Shown piece by piece: positions 41,320 to 49,860 of a stretch of DNA of 63,674 nt; the first letter of the stretch is position 1, and each line of letters opens with the position of its first letter. Source of the DNA: Actinomadura rifamycini DSM 43936 (GTDB taxonomy: Bacteria > Actinomycetota > Actinomycetes > Streptosporangiales > Streptosporangiaceae); the NCBI RefSeq assembly GCF_000425065.1, contig NZ_AULB01000039.1, positions 1 to 63,674 of the forward strand, given 5' to 3'. The position numbers were made by a program, and so were the translations under genes. The notes beneath the pieces are model-generated. The model ran no database searches. It saw nothing but the letters and a program-made list of their open reading frames with translations, and had not been told where the DNA came from.

Positions 41320-41922
41320 TCACTGCTCGCCGAGCATCTGCCGCAGCAGGTCCGCGTCCGTGGGGCTCGCCCAGTCGAGTTCGCCGGACGCCAGGCGCGC
41401 GACGAGCGCCCGCAGCCAGCCGAGCTCGGCCCCGACCACCGTCCGCTCGTAGTCGAGCTCGATCGTCAGGAGGTCGGGGAGGCCGCACTCGCGGACGGCG
41501 GCCAGGTGGCCGTCCGTCTCGGCCAGCGACTCCTCGAGCGCCGCCGCCCTGGTGCGCAGCGACGTCAGCGCGTCGGCCAGCGGGAGGACGCCGATGAGCG
41601 AGACGGCCGCGGTGAAGGTGCGGCGGTCGGGCCCCGGCGTCTCGAGCAGCTCCCGGAGCCGCGTCGCCAGCTCGCGGCGGCCCCGGTCGGTGATCTCGTA
41701 GACGGTGCGTTCCGGCCGCCGCCCCTCCCGGACCGTCTCGACCGGCGCGATCAGCTCCTCGCCGGCGAGCCGGTCGACCGCGTGGTACAGGCTCCTGGGC
41801 AGGCCCGTCACGTAGTCCTTGTGGGTATCGACGATCAGCCTGTGCAGCTCGTACGGGTGGCTCGCCCGGACCGTGAGCAGGGCGAGCACCGTCAGGCCGA
41901 CCAGATCGGCGCGCCGGGCCAT
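41320..41922 (-). CDS. PadR family transcriptional regulator
   Basis: 200 residues. The N-terminal winged helix of the PadR family is clear (LTVLALLTVRASHPYELHRLI, YHAVDRLAGEELIAPVE, RTVYEITDRGRREL), followed by a helical C-terminal dimerisation domain. It is divergent from the NAD(P)-binding protein gene, and the 84-nt space between holds two inverted repeats of the same sequence. That fits a repressor controlling both its own gene and the divergent one. Confidence 0.9.
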   Translation of the reverse strand: MARRADLVGLTVLALLTVRASHPYELHRLIVDTHKDYVTGLPRSLYHAVDRLAGEELIAPVETVREGRRPERTVYEITDRGRRELATRLRELLETPGPDRRTFTAAVSLIGVLPLADALTSLRTRAAALEESLAETDGHLAAVRECGLPDLLTIELDYERTVVGAELGWLRALVARLASGELDWASPTDADLLRQMLGEQ

Positions 41923-41935
41923 GCGCCTCCTTTCG

Positions 41936-41991
41936 TAGTGCGGCTTGCACTATAGCGAAGTGCGTCTCACCATAGAGCACGTTGCACTATG
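41936..41991. promoter_or_regulatory. Two operator-like inverted repeats between padR-type gene and divergent gene
   Basis: Site one is TAGTGC-GGCTT-GCACTA at 41936-41952. Site two is CATAGAGC-ACGTT-GCACTATG at 41971-41991 with one mismatch. Both have a 5-nt spacer and the consensus ATAGTGC-N5-GCACTAT; their centres are 37 bp apart. Site two overlaps the region just before the SD of the downstream gene. They are likely operators of the PadR protein. Confidence 0.7.
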
Positions 41992-42006
41992 GAGAGAGGC
42001 ATCATC

Positions 42007-42600
42007 ATGCGGATCCTGGTCATCGGCTCGACGGGGCGGACGGGCGTCCACGTGCTGACGCAGGGGGTCGGCCGGGGGCACCGGATCACCGCGTTCGCCC
42101 GGCGTCCCGAACACCTCCCCGGAGGCGTGGCGCTCGCGGGCGTCCATCGCGGCGACGCGCACGACCCGGCCGCCGTGCGCGACGCCGTGCGGGGGCAGGA
42201 CGCGGTGATCGCGGCGGTCGGCGGCAGCGGCATCGCGAGCACGCTCATCACCGCGATGCACGAGGAGGGGGTGCGGCGCCTGGTGATGACGAGCAGCCGC
42301 TCGGTGCCCGCGACCCGCCCGCGCCTCGCGGTCGGGCTGGCGTGGATCCTGCTGCGCCGGGCGTACGCGGACCTCGCGCGGGCGGAGGGCATGCTCCAGG
42401 TCAGCGGGCTCGACTGGAGCATCGCGCGGGGCACGCGGCTCACCGACAAGCCGCCGGCCGGACGCGTCCACATCGACTTCGAGGACAACGCGACGGGCGG
42501 CGCGCCGCAGCTCTCGCGCACCGACTACGCGATGGCGCTGCTCGACATCGCCGAGGACCCGGCCATGATCGGCAAGGCGCCGGGCATCTGCGGCCCGTGA
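42007..42600 (+). CDS. NAD(P)H-binding SDR-like protein
   Basis: 197 residues of the NAD(P)-binding atypical SDR family (NmrA/BVR-B-like). The nucleotide-binding motif GSTGRTG is at the N-terminus (MRILVIGSTGRTG), with RRLVMTSSRSV and SIARGTRLTDKP as in the family. The ATG at 42007 has GGAGAGAGG 7 nt upstream; a longer start at 41989 would place that SD inside the coding region. It probably reduces a quinone or flavin-type substrate or acts as a redox sensor. It is likely repressed by the divergent PadR protein. Confidence 0.87.
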   Translation: MRILVIGSTGRTGVHVLTQGVGRGHRITAFARRPEHLPGGVALAGVHRGDAHDPAAVRDAVRGQDAVIAAVGGSGIASTLITAMHEEGVRRLVMTSSRSVPATRPRLAVGLAWILLRRAYADLARAEGMLQVSGLDWSIARGTRLTDKPPAGRVHIDFEDNATGGAPQLSRTDYAMALLDIAEDPAMIGKAPGICGP

Positions 42601-42653
42601 GCCCGCGCGGGATCACTGGCGGAAGCGGCGCGTCCGCCCTAGATTGGTCAAGC

Positions 42654-42667
42654 GCTTAAAGTTAAGC
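42654..42667. promoter_or_regulatory. Palindrome upstream of the Ddn-type gene
   Basis: GCTTAA-AG-TTAAGC is a perfect 6-bp-arm palindrome 24 nt before the start of the reductase gene. A possible -10 (TAGATT, 42640-42645) lies just upstream, so the palindrome would cover the transcription start region and may be an operator. Confidence 0.45.
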
Positions 42668-42691
42668 AAACGACCAACACGGAGGTCTCGC

Positions 42692-43177
42692 GTGGAGATC
42701 GTCAAGACGCCCGCACCGCCGTCGGGCGTGCGCCGCCTGCTGTGGCGCCTGCCGATCCACTTCTACCGGTGGCGGCTCGGCGTGCTCATGCCGCCGCGGA
42801 TCATGCTGCTCACCCACATCGGCCGCACGTCGGGCATGCCGCGCCGGGCGGTGATCGAGGTCATCGAGAGCGGCCCGGACGGGTACGTGGCGGCGTCCGG
42901 GTTCGGCGTCCGGGCCGACTGGTACCGCAACGTCCTGCAGACACCGGACGTCACGGTGCAGGTGGGGCGGCGCGTCGTCCCGGTCACCGCGGTGCCGATG
43001 CCGCGGGAGGAGGGCGCGGAGCTGATGGCCCGGTACGGGCCGCGGTACCCGCGGACCGCCCGGCGCCTCTGCGCGATCATGGGCTACGCCGTCGACGGCA
43101 GCGCGGACGACTTCCGCGCCGTCGGCGAACGAACCCCGTTCGTCCGGTTCGTCCCTCGGGCGGGACGGTCCGGCTGA
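42692..43177 (+). CDS. Deazaflavin (F420)-dependent nitroreductase-family protein (Ddn-like)
   Basis: 161 residues of the split-barrel family that includes mycobacterial Ddn. Family signatures are LLTHIGRTSGMPRRAVIEV, WYRNVLQTPDVTVQVGRR and the Arg/Tyr-rich part MARYGPRYPRTAR. These enzymes use reduced F420 to reduce quinones or nitro compounds; F420 is common in actinomycetes. The GTG start has GGAGG 6 nt upstream. The first residues (PPSGVRRLLWRLPIHFYRW) resemble a membrane-associating helix as in Ddn. Confidence 0.87.
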   Translation: MEIVKTPAPPSGVRRLLWRLPIHFYRWRLGVLMPPRIMLLTHIGRTSGMPRRAVIEVIESGPDGYVAASGFGVRADWYRNVLQTPDVTVQVGRRVVPVTAVPMPREEGAELMARYGPRYPRTARRLCAIMGYAVDGSADDFRAVGERTPFVRFVPRAGRSG

Positions 43178-43190
43178 CCCGGCCCGGCGG

Positions 43191-43553
43191 TCAGGACTCG
43201 ACGTCGGTCGGGCCCCAGTGCGCCCGCATCGTCTTGATCTTGCCGTCGTCGTCGAACGTCATCACGTCGATGACGCGGATGCGCAGGTCCGGCATCTCCA
43301 CGGTGAAGGCCATCGCCGCGGCGTTGCCGTGCGAGCCGCGGATCGGTCCGTCCAGGGAGAGCTTGGCGCCGGCCGCGACGGAGTTCGCGTAGAACTCGGC
43401 GATCGCGTCCCGCCCGGTGAGGGGCGCGTTGCCGACCGGGTCCTCGACCGTGGCGTCGTCGGCGAAGAGGGCCACGACGGCGGCCGGGTCGCCGGCGTTG
43501 AAGCCGTCCACGTAGCGCTGGAGCGCGGCCTTCATCTGCTCTTGAGAGGGCAT
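43191..43553 (-). CDS. Ketosteroid-isomerase-like NTF2-fold protein
   Basis: 120 residues. The catalytic positions of ketosteroid isomerase are all present: Tyr14 (RYVDGFNAGD), Asp38 (TVEDPVG) and an Asp at 96 in IDVMTFDDDGKI, equivalent to Asp99 of the Comamonas enzyme. That is closer to genuine steroid delta-isomerases than most SnoaL-like paralogues. It would isomerise a delta-5-3-ketosteroid or similar. No steroid catabolism genes are near. The gene lies behind four tandem repeats at 43645-43694. Confidence 0.85.
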   Translation of the reverse strand: MPSQEQMKAALQRYVDGFNAGDPAAVVALFADDATVEDPVGNAPLTGRDAIAEFYANSVAAGAKLSLDGPIRGSHGNAAAMAFTVEMPDLRIRVIDVMTFDDDGKIKTMRAHWGPTDVES

Positions 43554-43644
43554 GGCGGGAGGTTAGCAAGCGATGGGTCGCCCGCCGCCGGCCGTTCCCG
43601 GTGGGCGGACACCGCCGTTCCGCGCGGCCCGGATCACACCATTC

Positions 43645-43694
43645 GAGTTACACAACCCGAGTTACACGGCCTGAGTTACACCGGCCCGAGTTAC
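43645..43694. repeat. Four tandem GAGTTACAC repeats upstream of the isomerase gene
   Basis: GAGTTACAC occurs at 43645, 43659 and 43673, and a shortened GAGTTAC at 43688, spaced 14, 14 and 15 bp. They fill the gap between the response regulator stop and the isomerase start, which is about 90 nt downstream on the minus strand. They resemble iterated binding sites. Confidence 0.75.
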
Positions 43695-43704
43695 GGCGGT
43701 GTGG

Positions 43705-44358
<654 letters not shown>

Positions 44359-44365
44359 CGCTCCC

Positions 44366-45520
44366 TCATCCCACCGGAAGGCGGAGGGCGACCCGGAAGC
44401 CCGGTCCGTCCGGGCCCGTCTCGAGGGTTCCGTCGATGAGTTCCGCGCGTTCGCGCATCCCCACAAGGCCGTATCCGCCGCCGCCCAAGTGTAGGCCGGG
44501 CTCCGTTCCGCCGGTGTCCGTTACTTCCAGTTCCACGATGTCCTTCAGGTAGCGCAGCGAGACGTGTGCGCGCGCGCCCGGAGCATGCTTGCGGACGTTC
44601 GTGAGCGCCTCCTGCGCCGTCCGGACGACGGTGAGCCCGGCCTGCGGGGACAGTTCGCGGACCGCGCCCGTGACCTGGACGTCGCAGGGACGGCCGGTGG
44701 ACACGTAGAAGTCCTCGGCGAGTTCGGCGATCACCTCGCGGGGTTCGGGGACGTCGCCGCGGAGGGTGGCGAGGGCGCGGCGGGTCTCCTCGAGGCCGGT
44801 GCGCGCCAGGTCGCGGGCGCGCTCGACGCGGTCGAGGGCCTGCACGCGGTCGCCGTCCCGGGAGAGCAGCAGCCGCGCCCCCTCCAGGTGGACGACCTGG
44901 GCGGACAGCGAGTGCGCGAGGATGTCGTGGATCTCACGGGCGATCCGGGACCGTTCGGCGAGCACGGCGTTCGCGGCCTCGGCGCGGCGGACGGCCTGCT
45001 GGGCGGCCATGCCCTGCCGGGTGGCGACGCCGCCGAGGACGATCCCGGCGAACGCGATCAGCAGGCCGAGGTCGGCGCCGTCCCCGACGAGGTGCCCGAG
45101 GGCCGCGACGGCGGCGGCGAGGAGCGCTCCGCTCGCCAGCCCCCAGTACAGGGGCATCCGCATGCTCAGCGCCCAGAGCGCGGGCATGCACAGGTAGAAG
45201 GCGCCGTCGTAGTCCGGGTTGACGACGAACAGCGCGGCCGCGACCGGGAAGGCCGCCACCAGGCAGGGGATCAGCGGCCGGCGCGCGCCCGCGGCCGCGT
45301 CCCGCCGGCCGCGCAGGCCGCAGATCAGCAGGGCGAACAGGGCGATGTTGAGCAGCAGGACGGCGATCCCCGCGCCGTGGAGGCCGGGCGCCGGGTCGGT
45401 GGTGAAGAGGCGGTAGACGTAGGAGCCCACCCCCCAGCCGATGAGGCCGCCGACGACGAGCAGCCGGGCGGCCCGGTCGAAGCGCCGGGCCGCACCGCCG
45501 CAGTTCACGGACTCGTCCAT
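44366..45520 (-). CDS. Sensor histidine kinase (NarL-type partner)
   Basis: 384 residues. About five to six hydrophobic segments occupy residues 18-185. The HisKA_3 box is SRIAREIHDILAHSLSAQVV, and the ATPase domain has EALTNVRKHAPG and GGGYGLVGMRERAELIDG. The first residues have CGG and a short polar stretch. The start is ATG at 45520, the first Met of the fold. Its upstream region carries a 16-bp tandem repeat. The signal and the regulated genes are unknown. Confidence 0.9.
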   Translation of the reverse strand: MDESVNCGGAARRFDRAARLLVVGGLIGWGVGSYVYRLFTTDPAPGLHGAGIAVLLLNIALFALLICGLRGRRDAAAGARRPLIPCLVAAFPVAAALFVVNPDYDGAFYLCMPALWALSMRMPLYWGLASGALLAAAVAALGHLVGDGADLGLLIAFAGIVLGGVATRQGMAAQQAVRRAEAANAVLAERSRIAREIHDILAHSLSAQVVHLEGARLLLSRDGDRVQALDRVERARDLARTGLEETRRALATLRGDVPEPREVIAELAEDFYVSTGRPCDVQVTGAVRELSPQAGLTVVRTAQEALTNVRKHAPGARAHVSLRYLKDIVELEVTDTGGTEPGLHLGGGGYGLVGMRERAELIDGTLETGPDGPGFRVALRLPVG

Positions 45521-45600
45521 GAGCACGACGCTAGGCGTTCCGGACGGCGGTGACCATCGGCGCACGGCTGGACCGCGGCGTCCACCGCCGGGTGGAGGCC

Positions 45601-45661
45601 GACATGACCGGATACCGACATGACCGGATACCGACATGACCGGATACCGACATGACCGGAT
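45601..45661. repeat. 16-bp tandem repeat, 3.8 copies
   Basis: GACATGACCGGATACC repeats exactly three times (45601, 45617, 45633), followed by 13 bp of a fourth. It lies 80-140 nt upstream of the histidine kinase start and about 107 nt before the secreted-protein gene on the other strand. The 247-nt divergent gap 45521-45767 has no gene. Each unit overlaps a CCGG...CCGG pattern. It could be a set of regulator sites or a variable-number repeat. Confidence 0.85.
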
Positions 45662-45767
45662 GCGGCCACGTCGGCGATCTTGTTCGAGAAACTTTCAGGT
45701 TTTTGAATCAATGGTCCAGTAGCGACTGGATCGCTCCAATCCCCCCACGGAAGGCCGACGAACAGCC

Positions 45768-46604
45768 TTGAAGAAACGACTCCTCTCCGCCCTGATGGCG
45801 GCTCCGCTCGGCATCGCCCTGGCCGCGCCGCCCGCGCAGGCCGCTCCGGCGGCTCCCGCGGCCCCGGCGGCGACGGCCCCTTCGATCGACTTCACCTCCG
45901 AGTGCCCGCCCCTGCCGGCCGGGCAGGACCCCGCCCTCGCCACCTGCATGGTCATCGTCGTGGCGGGCGGGTCGATGAAGCTCGGCGGCATCACCCAGGA
46001 GATCAGCGAGGAGATGCGGATCGTCGCCCAGGCGACCCAGACCTCCGTGAGCGCTCCCCTGGAGTTCACGAGCGTGCGGCTCACCGGTAAGCCGATGAAG
46101 ATCCCGGGCGGTGTGTTCGGGCTGCTCGGCTACCCGATCCCCGCGATCGAGGACTGGCCGCTCGTCAAGATCGAGGTGAAGCCGGAGTACGTCGGCGGCT
46201 TCAGCTTCCAGCTGCCGAAGGTCACCCTCGACATGAAGATCGGCATCCTCAACACGCTCGCGCCGCAGGGCTGCGCGATCGGATCCGACCAGGACCCGCT
46301 GAAGCTCGACCTCGGGGTGGACGTCACCGGGCTGGAGGTCGTGGACCCGGGCGACCCCGGCAACCCGTACGAGCGGCCGACCATCCTGCGCGCGCCGGCC
46401 GGCGACTCGGCGTTCGCGGTGCCGAAGACGTCCGGGTGCTGGCTGCTCGGGCCGATCACCGACGCCCTGGCCGGGCTGCCGTCGGCGCCCGGGAACAACA
46501 CCGCGGCGTTCGACACCTACCTGGCCCTGGCCACCTACGACTCGGCCCCCGCGCAGCCCGCGGACCCGGTGCAGCGGCTGAAGAACCTCCGCATCGGCGG
46601 CTGA
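45768..46604 (+). CDS. Secreted protein of unknown function
   Basis: 278 residues with a Sec signal peptide (KKRLLSALMAAPLGIALA, likely cleaved after AQA near residue 25), then an Ala/Pro spacer and a soluble domain with four Cys, enough for two disulfides. I do not recognise the domain. It is rich in beta-type sequence (FTSVRLTGKPMKIPGGVFG, KPEYVGGFSFQLPKVTLD). The start is TTG, directly before KKR; GGAAGG lies 13 nt upstream. It is divergent from the histidine kinase and closed by a strong hairpin. Confidence 0.75.
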   Translation: MKKRLLSALMAAPLGIALAAPPAQAAPAAPAAPAATAPSIDFTSECPPLPAGQDPALATCMVIVVAGGSMKLGGITQEISEEMRIVAQATQTSVSAPLEFTSVRLTGKPMKIPGGVFGLLGYPIPAIEDWPLVKIEVKPEYVGGFSFQLPKVTLDMKIGILNTLAPQGCAIGSDQDPLKLDLGVDVTGLEVVDPGDPGNPYERPTILRAPAGDSAFAVPKTSGCWLLGPITDALAGLPSAPGNNTAAFDTYLALATYDSAPAQPADPVQRLKNLRIGG

Positions 46605-46610
46605 CGCCGC

Positions 46611-46640
46611 GAGCCCGGGGCCGCGACCGGCCCCGGGCTC
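46611..46640. terminator. Hairpin terminator between secreted protein and parE
   Basis: Perfect 13-bp stem GAGCCCGGGGCCG and CGGCCCCGGGCTC with a CGAC loop, 6 nt after the secreted-protein stop, between convergent genes. Confidence 0.8.
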
Positions 46641-46675
46641 CCCGCCGTTCCTCGATCCGCCGGCCGGCGCGCGGA

Positions 46676-48766
46676 TCAGACGTCGATGCGCTCGGCGTCC
46701 AGCTGGGACGCGCCCGCGGTGATGAACGCCCGCCGCGGCGCGACGTCGCTGCCCATCAGCAGGTCGAACGTCTGCGCGGCCTCCTCGGCGTTCTCGACGC
46801 GGATGCGGCGCAGGATGCGGTGCCGCGGGTCCATCGTGGTCTCCGCGAGCTGGTCGGCGTCCATCTCGCCGAGGCCCTTGTACCGCTGGACGGGCTCCTT
46901 CCAGCGGCGGCCCTTGCGCTCGAACTCGACGAGCTTCTGCCGCAGCTCCGCGTCGCTGTAGCAGTAGACGTACTTCTCCTGGCCCTTGCGCGGCTTGACC
47001 AGCTCGATGCGGTGCAGCGGCGGGACGGCCGCGTAGACGCGGCCCTCCTCCAGCATCGGCCGCATGTACCGGTAGAGCAGCGTCAGCAGCAGCGTCCGGA
47101 TGTGGGAGCCGTCGACGTCGGCGTCCGCCATCAGGATGATCCGCCCGTACCGGGACGCCTCGATGTCGAACGTGCGGCCGGAGCCGGCGCCGATCACCTG
47201 GATGATCGCCGCGCACTCGGCGTTCTTCAGCATGTCGGCGACGGACGCCTTCTGCACGTTCAGGATCTTGCCGCGGATCGGCAGCAGCGCCTGGAACTCG
47301 GAGTCGCGGGCGAGCTTGGCGGTGCCGAGCGCGGAGTCGCCCTCGACGATGAACAGCTCGCTGCGGTCGTCCGTCGTCCGGCAGTCGACGAGCTTGGCCG
47401 GGAGCGCCGAGTTCTCCAGGGCGTTCTTGCGGCGCTGGTTGTCGCGCTGCGTGCGGGCCGCGATGCGGGTCTTCGCCGCGCCGACGATCTTCTCGAGGAC
47501 GGCCCGGAGCGCCTGCTTCTGCGCGCGCGGCGGGTTCTCGAAGATCGCCCGCAGCTCGCGGTCGACGACCTTGGAGACGATGCGGGTCGCGGCGGAGGTG
47601 CCGAGAATCTCCTTGGTCTGCCCCTCGAACTGCGGCTCGGGCAGCCGGACCGTGACGACGGCCGTCAGCCCCTCCTGGACGTCGTCGCGGATGACGTCCT
47701 CGTCGCCGTTCTTCAGCAGCCGGGCGGCCCGCAGCTGGTCGTTGATGACCTTGACCACGGCCTTCTCGAACCCCCGCACGTGGGTGCCGCCCTTGGGGGT
47801 GGCGATCACGTTGACGAACGAGCGGGTGGCGCCGTCGTAGCCGCTCCCCCAGCGCAGCGCGATGTCGACCTCCAGGTCGCGCTCCACGTCGGTCGGGGTG
47901 AGGTGGCCCTGCTCGTCCAGGACGGGGACGGTCTCGGTGAAGTGGCCGCGGCCCTGCAGGCGCAGGACGTCGATGAGCGGGGCGTCCTTGGCCAGGTAGG
48001 TGCAGAACTCGCCGATGCCCCCGTCGAACCGGAACGTCTCCTCGACGACCTCGTCGCCGCGCTCGTCGCGGACGTCGATCGCCAGGCCGGGGATGAGGAA
48101 CGCCGTCTGCCGCATCCGGTCCATGACCAGGTCGCGCTCGACGGTGGCGTCCTTGAGGAAGATCTGCAGATCTGGCCAGAACCGGACACGGGTACCGGTG
48201 ACGTTCTCGGCGACCTTCGCGGTCTGCCGCATCCCGGACTTCTTCTTGAAGCGCGCGTTCGGCCGCCCGTCGTCGGCGAACTCGCCGGGCAGCCCGCGCC
48301 GGAAGCTGATCGCGTGCGTGTGGCCGTAGCGGTCGACCTCGACGTCGAGCCGGGCCGACAGGGCGTTCACGACGGACGCGCCCACGCCGTGCAGGCCGCC
48401 GGACGCGGTGTAGGACACGCCGCCGAACTTGCCGCCGGCGTGCAGGCGGGTCATGACCAGCTCGACGCCCGGCAGGCCGGTCTTGGGTTCCAGGTCGACG
48501 GGGATGCCGCGGCCGTCGTCGGCCACCTCGAAGGAGCCGTCGGCGCGCATCGTCACGCTGATGTGGGTGCAGTACCCGGCCAGCGCCTCGTCCACGCAGT
48601 TGTCGACGATCTCCCACAGGCAGTGGGCGAGGCCGCGGCTGTCGGTCGACCCGATGTACATGCCGGGTCGCTTGCGCACGGCCTCCAGCCCCTCCAGCAC
48701 CGAGAGGTGCCGGGCGGAGTAGCCGTGCGGGTCTTCGGTCGTCACTTCGGCGGTCGCGGCGGTCAA
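46676..48766 (-). CDS. parE: DNA topoisomerase IV subunit B (GyrB-like)
   Basis: 696 residues, type IIA topoisomerase ATPase subunit. The GHKL ATPase domain shows EIVDNCVDEALAGY, DDGRGIPVD and GLHGVGASVVNALS. The TOPRIM part has EGDSA, KILNVQKAS and MADADVDGSHI. The end DAERIDV is typical of ParE/GyrB. It pairs with ParC at 35.9 kb to make topoisomerase IV. TTG at 48766 has GAGGAG 10 nt upstream; GTG at 48745 lacks an SD. It is divergent from an ABC transporter. Confidence 0.93.
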   Translation of the reverse strand: MTAATAEVTTEDPHGYSARHLSVLEGLEAVRKRPGMYIGSTDSRGLAHCLWEIVDNCVDEALAGYCTHISVTMRADGSFEVADDGRGIPVDLEPKTGLPGVELVMTRLHAGGKFGGVSYTASGGLHGVGASVVNALSARLDVEVDRYGHTHAISFRRGLPGEFADDGRPNARFKKKSGMRQTAKVAENVTGTRVRFWPDLQIFLKDATVERDLVMDRMRQTAFLIPGLAIDVRDERGDEVVEETFRFDGGIGEFCTYLAKDAPLIDVLRLQGRGHFTETVPVLDEQGHLTPTDVERDLEVDIALRWGSGYDGATRSFVNVIATPKGGTHVRGFEKAVVKVINDQLRAARLLKNGDEDVIRDDVQEGLTAVVTVRLPEPQFEGQTKEILGTSAATRIVSKVVDRELRAIFENPPRAQKQALRAVLEKIVGAAKTRIAARTQRDNQRRKNALENSALPAKLVDCRTTDDRSELFIVEGDSALGTAKLARDSEFQALLPIRGKILNVQKASVADMLKNAECAAIIQVIGAGSGRTFDIEASRYGRIILMADADVDGSHIRTLLLTLLYRYMRPMLEEGRVYAAVPPLHRIELVKPRKGQEKYVYCYSDAELRQKLVEFERKGRRWKEPVQRYKGLGEMDADQLAETTMDPRHRILRRIRVENAEEAAQTFDLLMGSDVAPRRAFITAGASQLDAERIDV

Positions 48767-48889
48767 CGTGCGTGTGCTCCTCGGGGGTAGGACATTCGGC
48801 ACGAGGGTACCCCCGGAGGCCGACAATACGGCGAATGGCTCGCCGTCGGGGCGGGCGGGACGGGCGGGGCGACGAGTTCTGGAACCGTG

Positions 48890-48912
48890 GGTGGACATCG
48901 GAAATGTCCACC
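48890..48912. promoter_or_regulatory. Operator-like palindrome before the ABC exporter genes
   Basis: GGTGGACAT-CGGAA-ATGTCCACC is a perfect 9-bp-arm inverted repeat with a 5-nt spacer, 45 nt upstream of the ABC ATPase start in the parE/ABC divergent gap. It lies just upstream of the probable promoter (-10 TAGTGT at 48945-48950) and fits a TetR/MarR-type operator. No such regulator gene is adjacent. Confidence 0.55.
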
Positions 48913-48957
48913 TTTGGTCGGGTGTGCGGGGCGGGGCGGCTGCTTAGTGTCCTCGGC

Positions 48958-49860
48958 ATGGCGCACACGATCGAGGTCTCGGGCCTCCACAAACGCTACG
49001 GGGACGTCCATGCCGTGGACGGGGTCACGTTCGATGTCGGCGAGGGCGAGTTCTTCGGCATCCTCGGTCCGAACGGGGCCGGGAAGACCACGACGCTCGA
49101 GATCATCGAGGGGCTGCGGGAGGCCGACGAGGGCGACGTCTCGGTCCTCGGGGCGGCGCCCTGGCCCCGAAACCCCCGGCTGCTGCCGCGCATCGGCGTC
49201 CAGCTGCAGGCGTCGTCGTTCTTCGAGCGGCTGACCGCGCGGGAGCAGCTGCGCACGTTCGGCTCGCTCTACGGCGTCCCGGCGCGCCGGGCGGACGAGA
49301 TGCTCGAGACGGTCGGCCTGGACGACAAGGCGGACGTGCGCGTCGAGAAGCTGTCGGGCGGGCAGGCGCAGCGGCTGTCGATCGCGTGCGCGCTCGTCCA
49401 CGACCCGGAGCTCGTGTTCCTGGACGAGCCGACGGCCGCGCTCGACCCGCAGTCGCGCCGCAACCTGTGGGACCTGCTGCGCGGCATCAACACCGGCGGC
49501 CGCACGATCGTGCTGACCACGCACTACATGGACGAGGCCGAGATCCTCTGCGACCGGGTCGCGATCATGGACGGGGGGCGGATGCTGCGGCTGGGCCCGC
49601 CGGCGGTCCTGGTCCGCGGCCTGGACGCCCCGGCGCGGATCAGCGTGCCGAGCGGGGTGCTGCCCGTCGAGGACGCCCGGCGGCTGCCCGCCGCGGACGA
49701 GGCGGGCGACGACGGCGTGTCGCTGACGATCTCGACGCGGGAGCCGTCCGCGGTGGTCGCCGCGATGGCCGCGAAGGACGCGCTGGACGGCGTCCAGATC
49801 CGCGGCGCCACCCTTGAGGACGTCTTCCTCGACGTGACGGGACGGGAGTACCGGGCATGA
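48958..49860 (+). CDS. ABC transporter ATP-binding protein (drug-exporter type)
   Basis: 300 residues. Walker A is GPNGAGKTTTLE, the signature KLSGGQAQRLSIACAL, Walker B LVFLDEPTAALDPQS, and the H-loop TTHYMDE. The C-terminal extension about residues 220-300 is that of DrrA/CcmA-type ATPases. TAGTGT ends 7 nt before the ATG and no SD is present, which indicates a leaderless mRNA. The permease ATG overlaps its stop (ATGA). The substrate is unknown. Confidence 0.92.
   Translation: MAHTIEVSGLHKRYGDVHAVDGVTFDVGEGEFFGILGPNGAGKTTTLEIIEGLREADEGDVSVLGAAPWPRNPRLLPRIGVQLQASSFFERLTAREQLRTFGSLYGVPARRADEMLETVGLDDKADVRVEKLSGGQAQRLSIACALVHDPELVFLDEPTAALDPQSRRNLWDLLRGINTGGRTIVLTTHYMDEAEILCDRVAIMDGGRMLRLGPPAVLVRGLDAPARISVPSGVLPVEDARRLPAADEAGDDGVSLTISTREPSAVVAAMAAKDALDGVQIRGATLEDVFLDVTGREYRA

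Noticed and set aside
42649..42667. Transposon end or attachment site around the GCTTAA palindrome
   Set aside because: There is no matching second end, integrase or target duplication; a promoter operator fits better.
45601..45661. CRISPR array
   Set aside because: The repeats are in direct contact without spacers, only 16 bp long, and no cas genes are near.
45708..48992. A 1094-codon minus-strand frame through parE
   Set aside because: It is in a shifted frame under the well-conserved ParE sequence and ends antisense to the secreted-protein gene.
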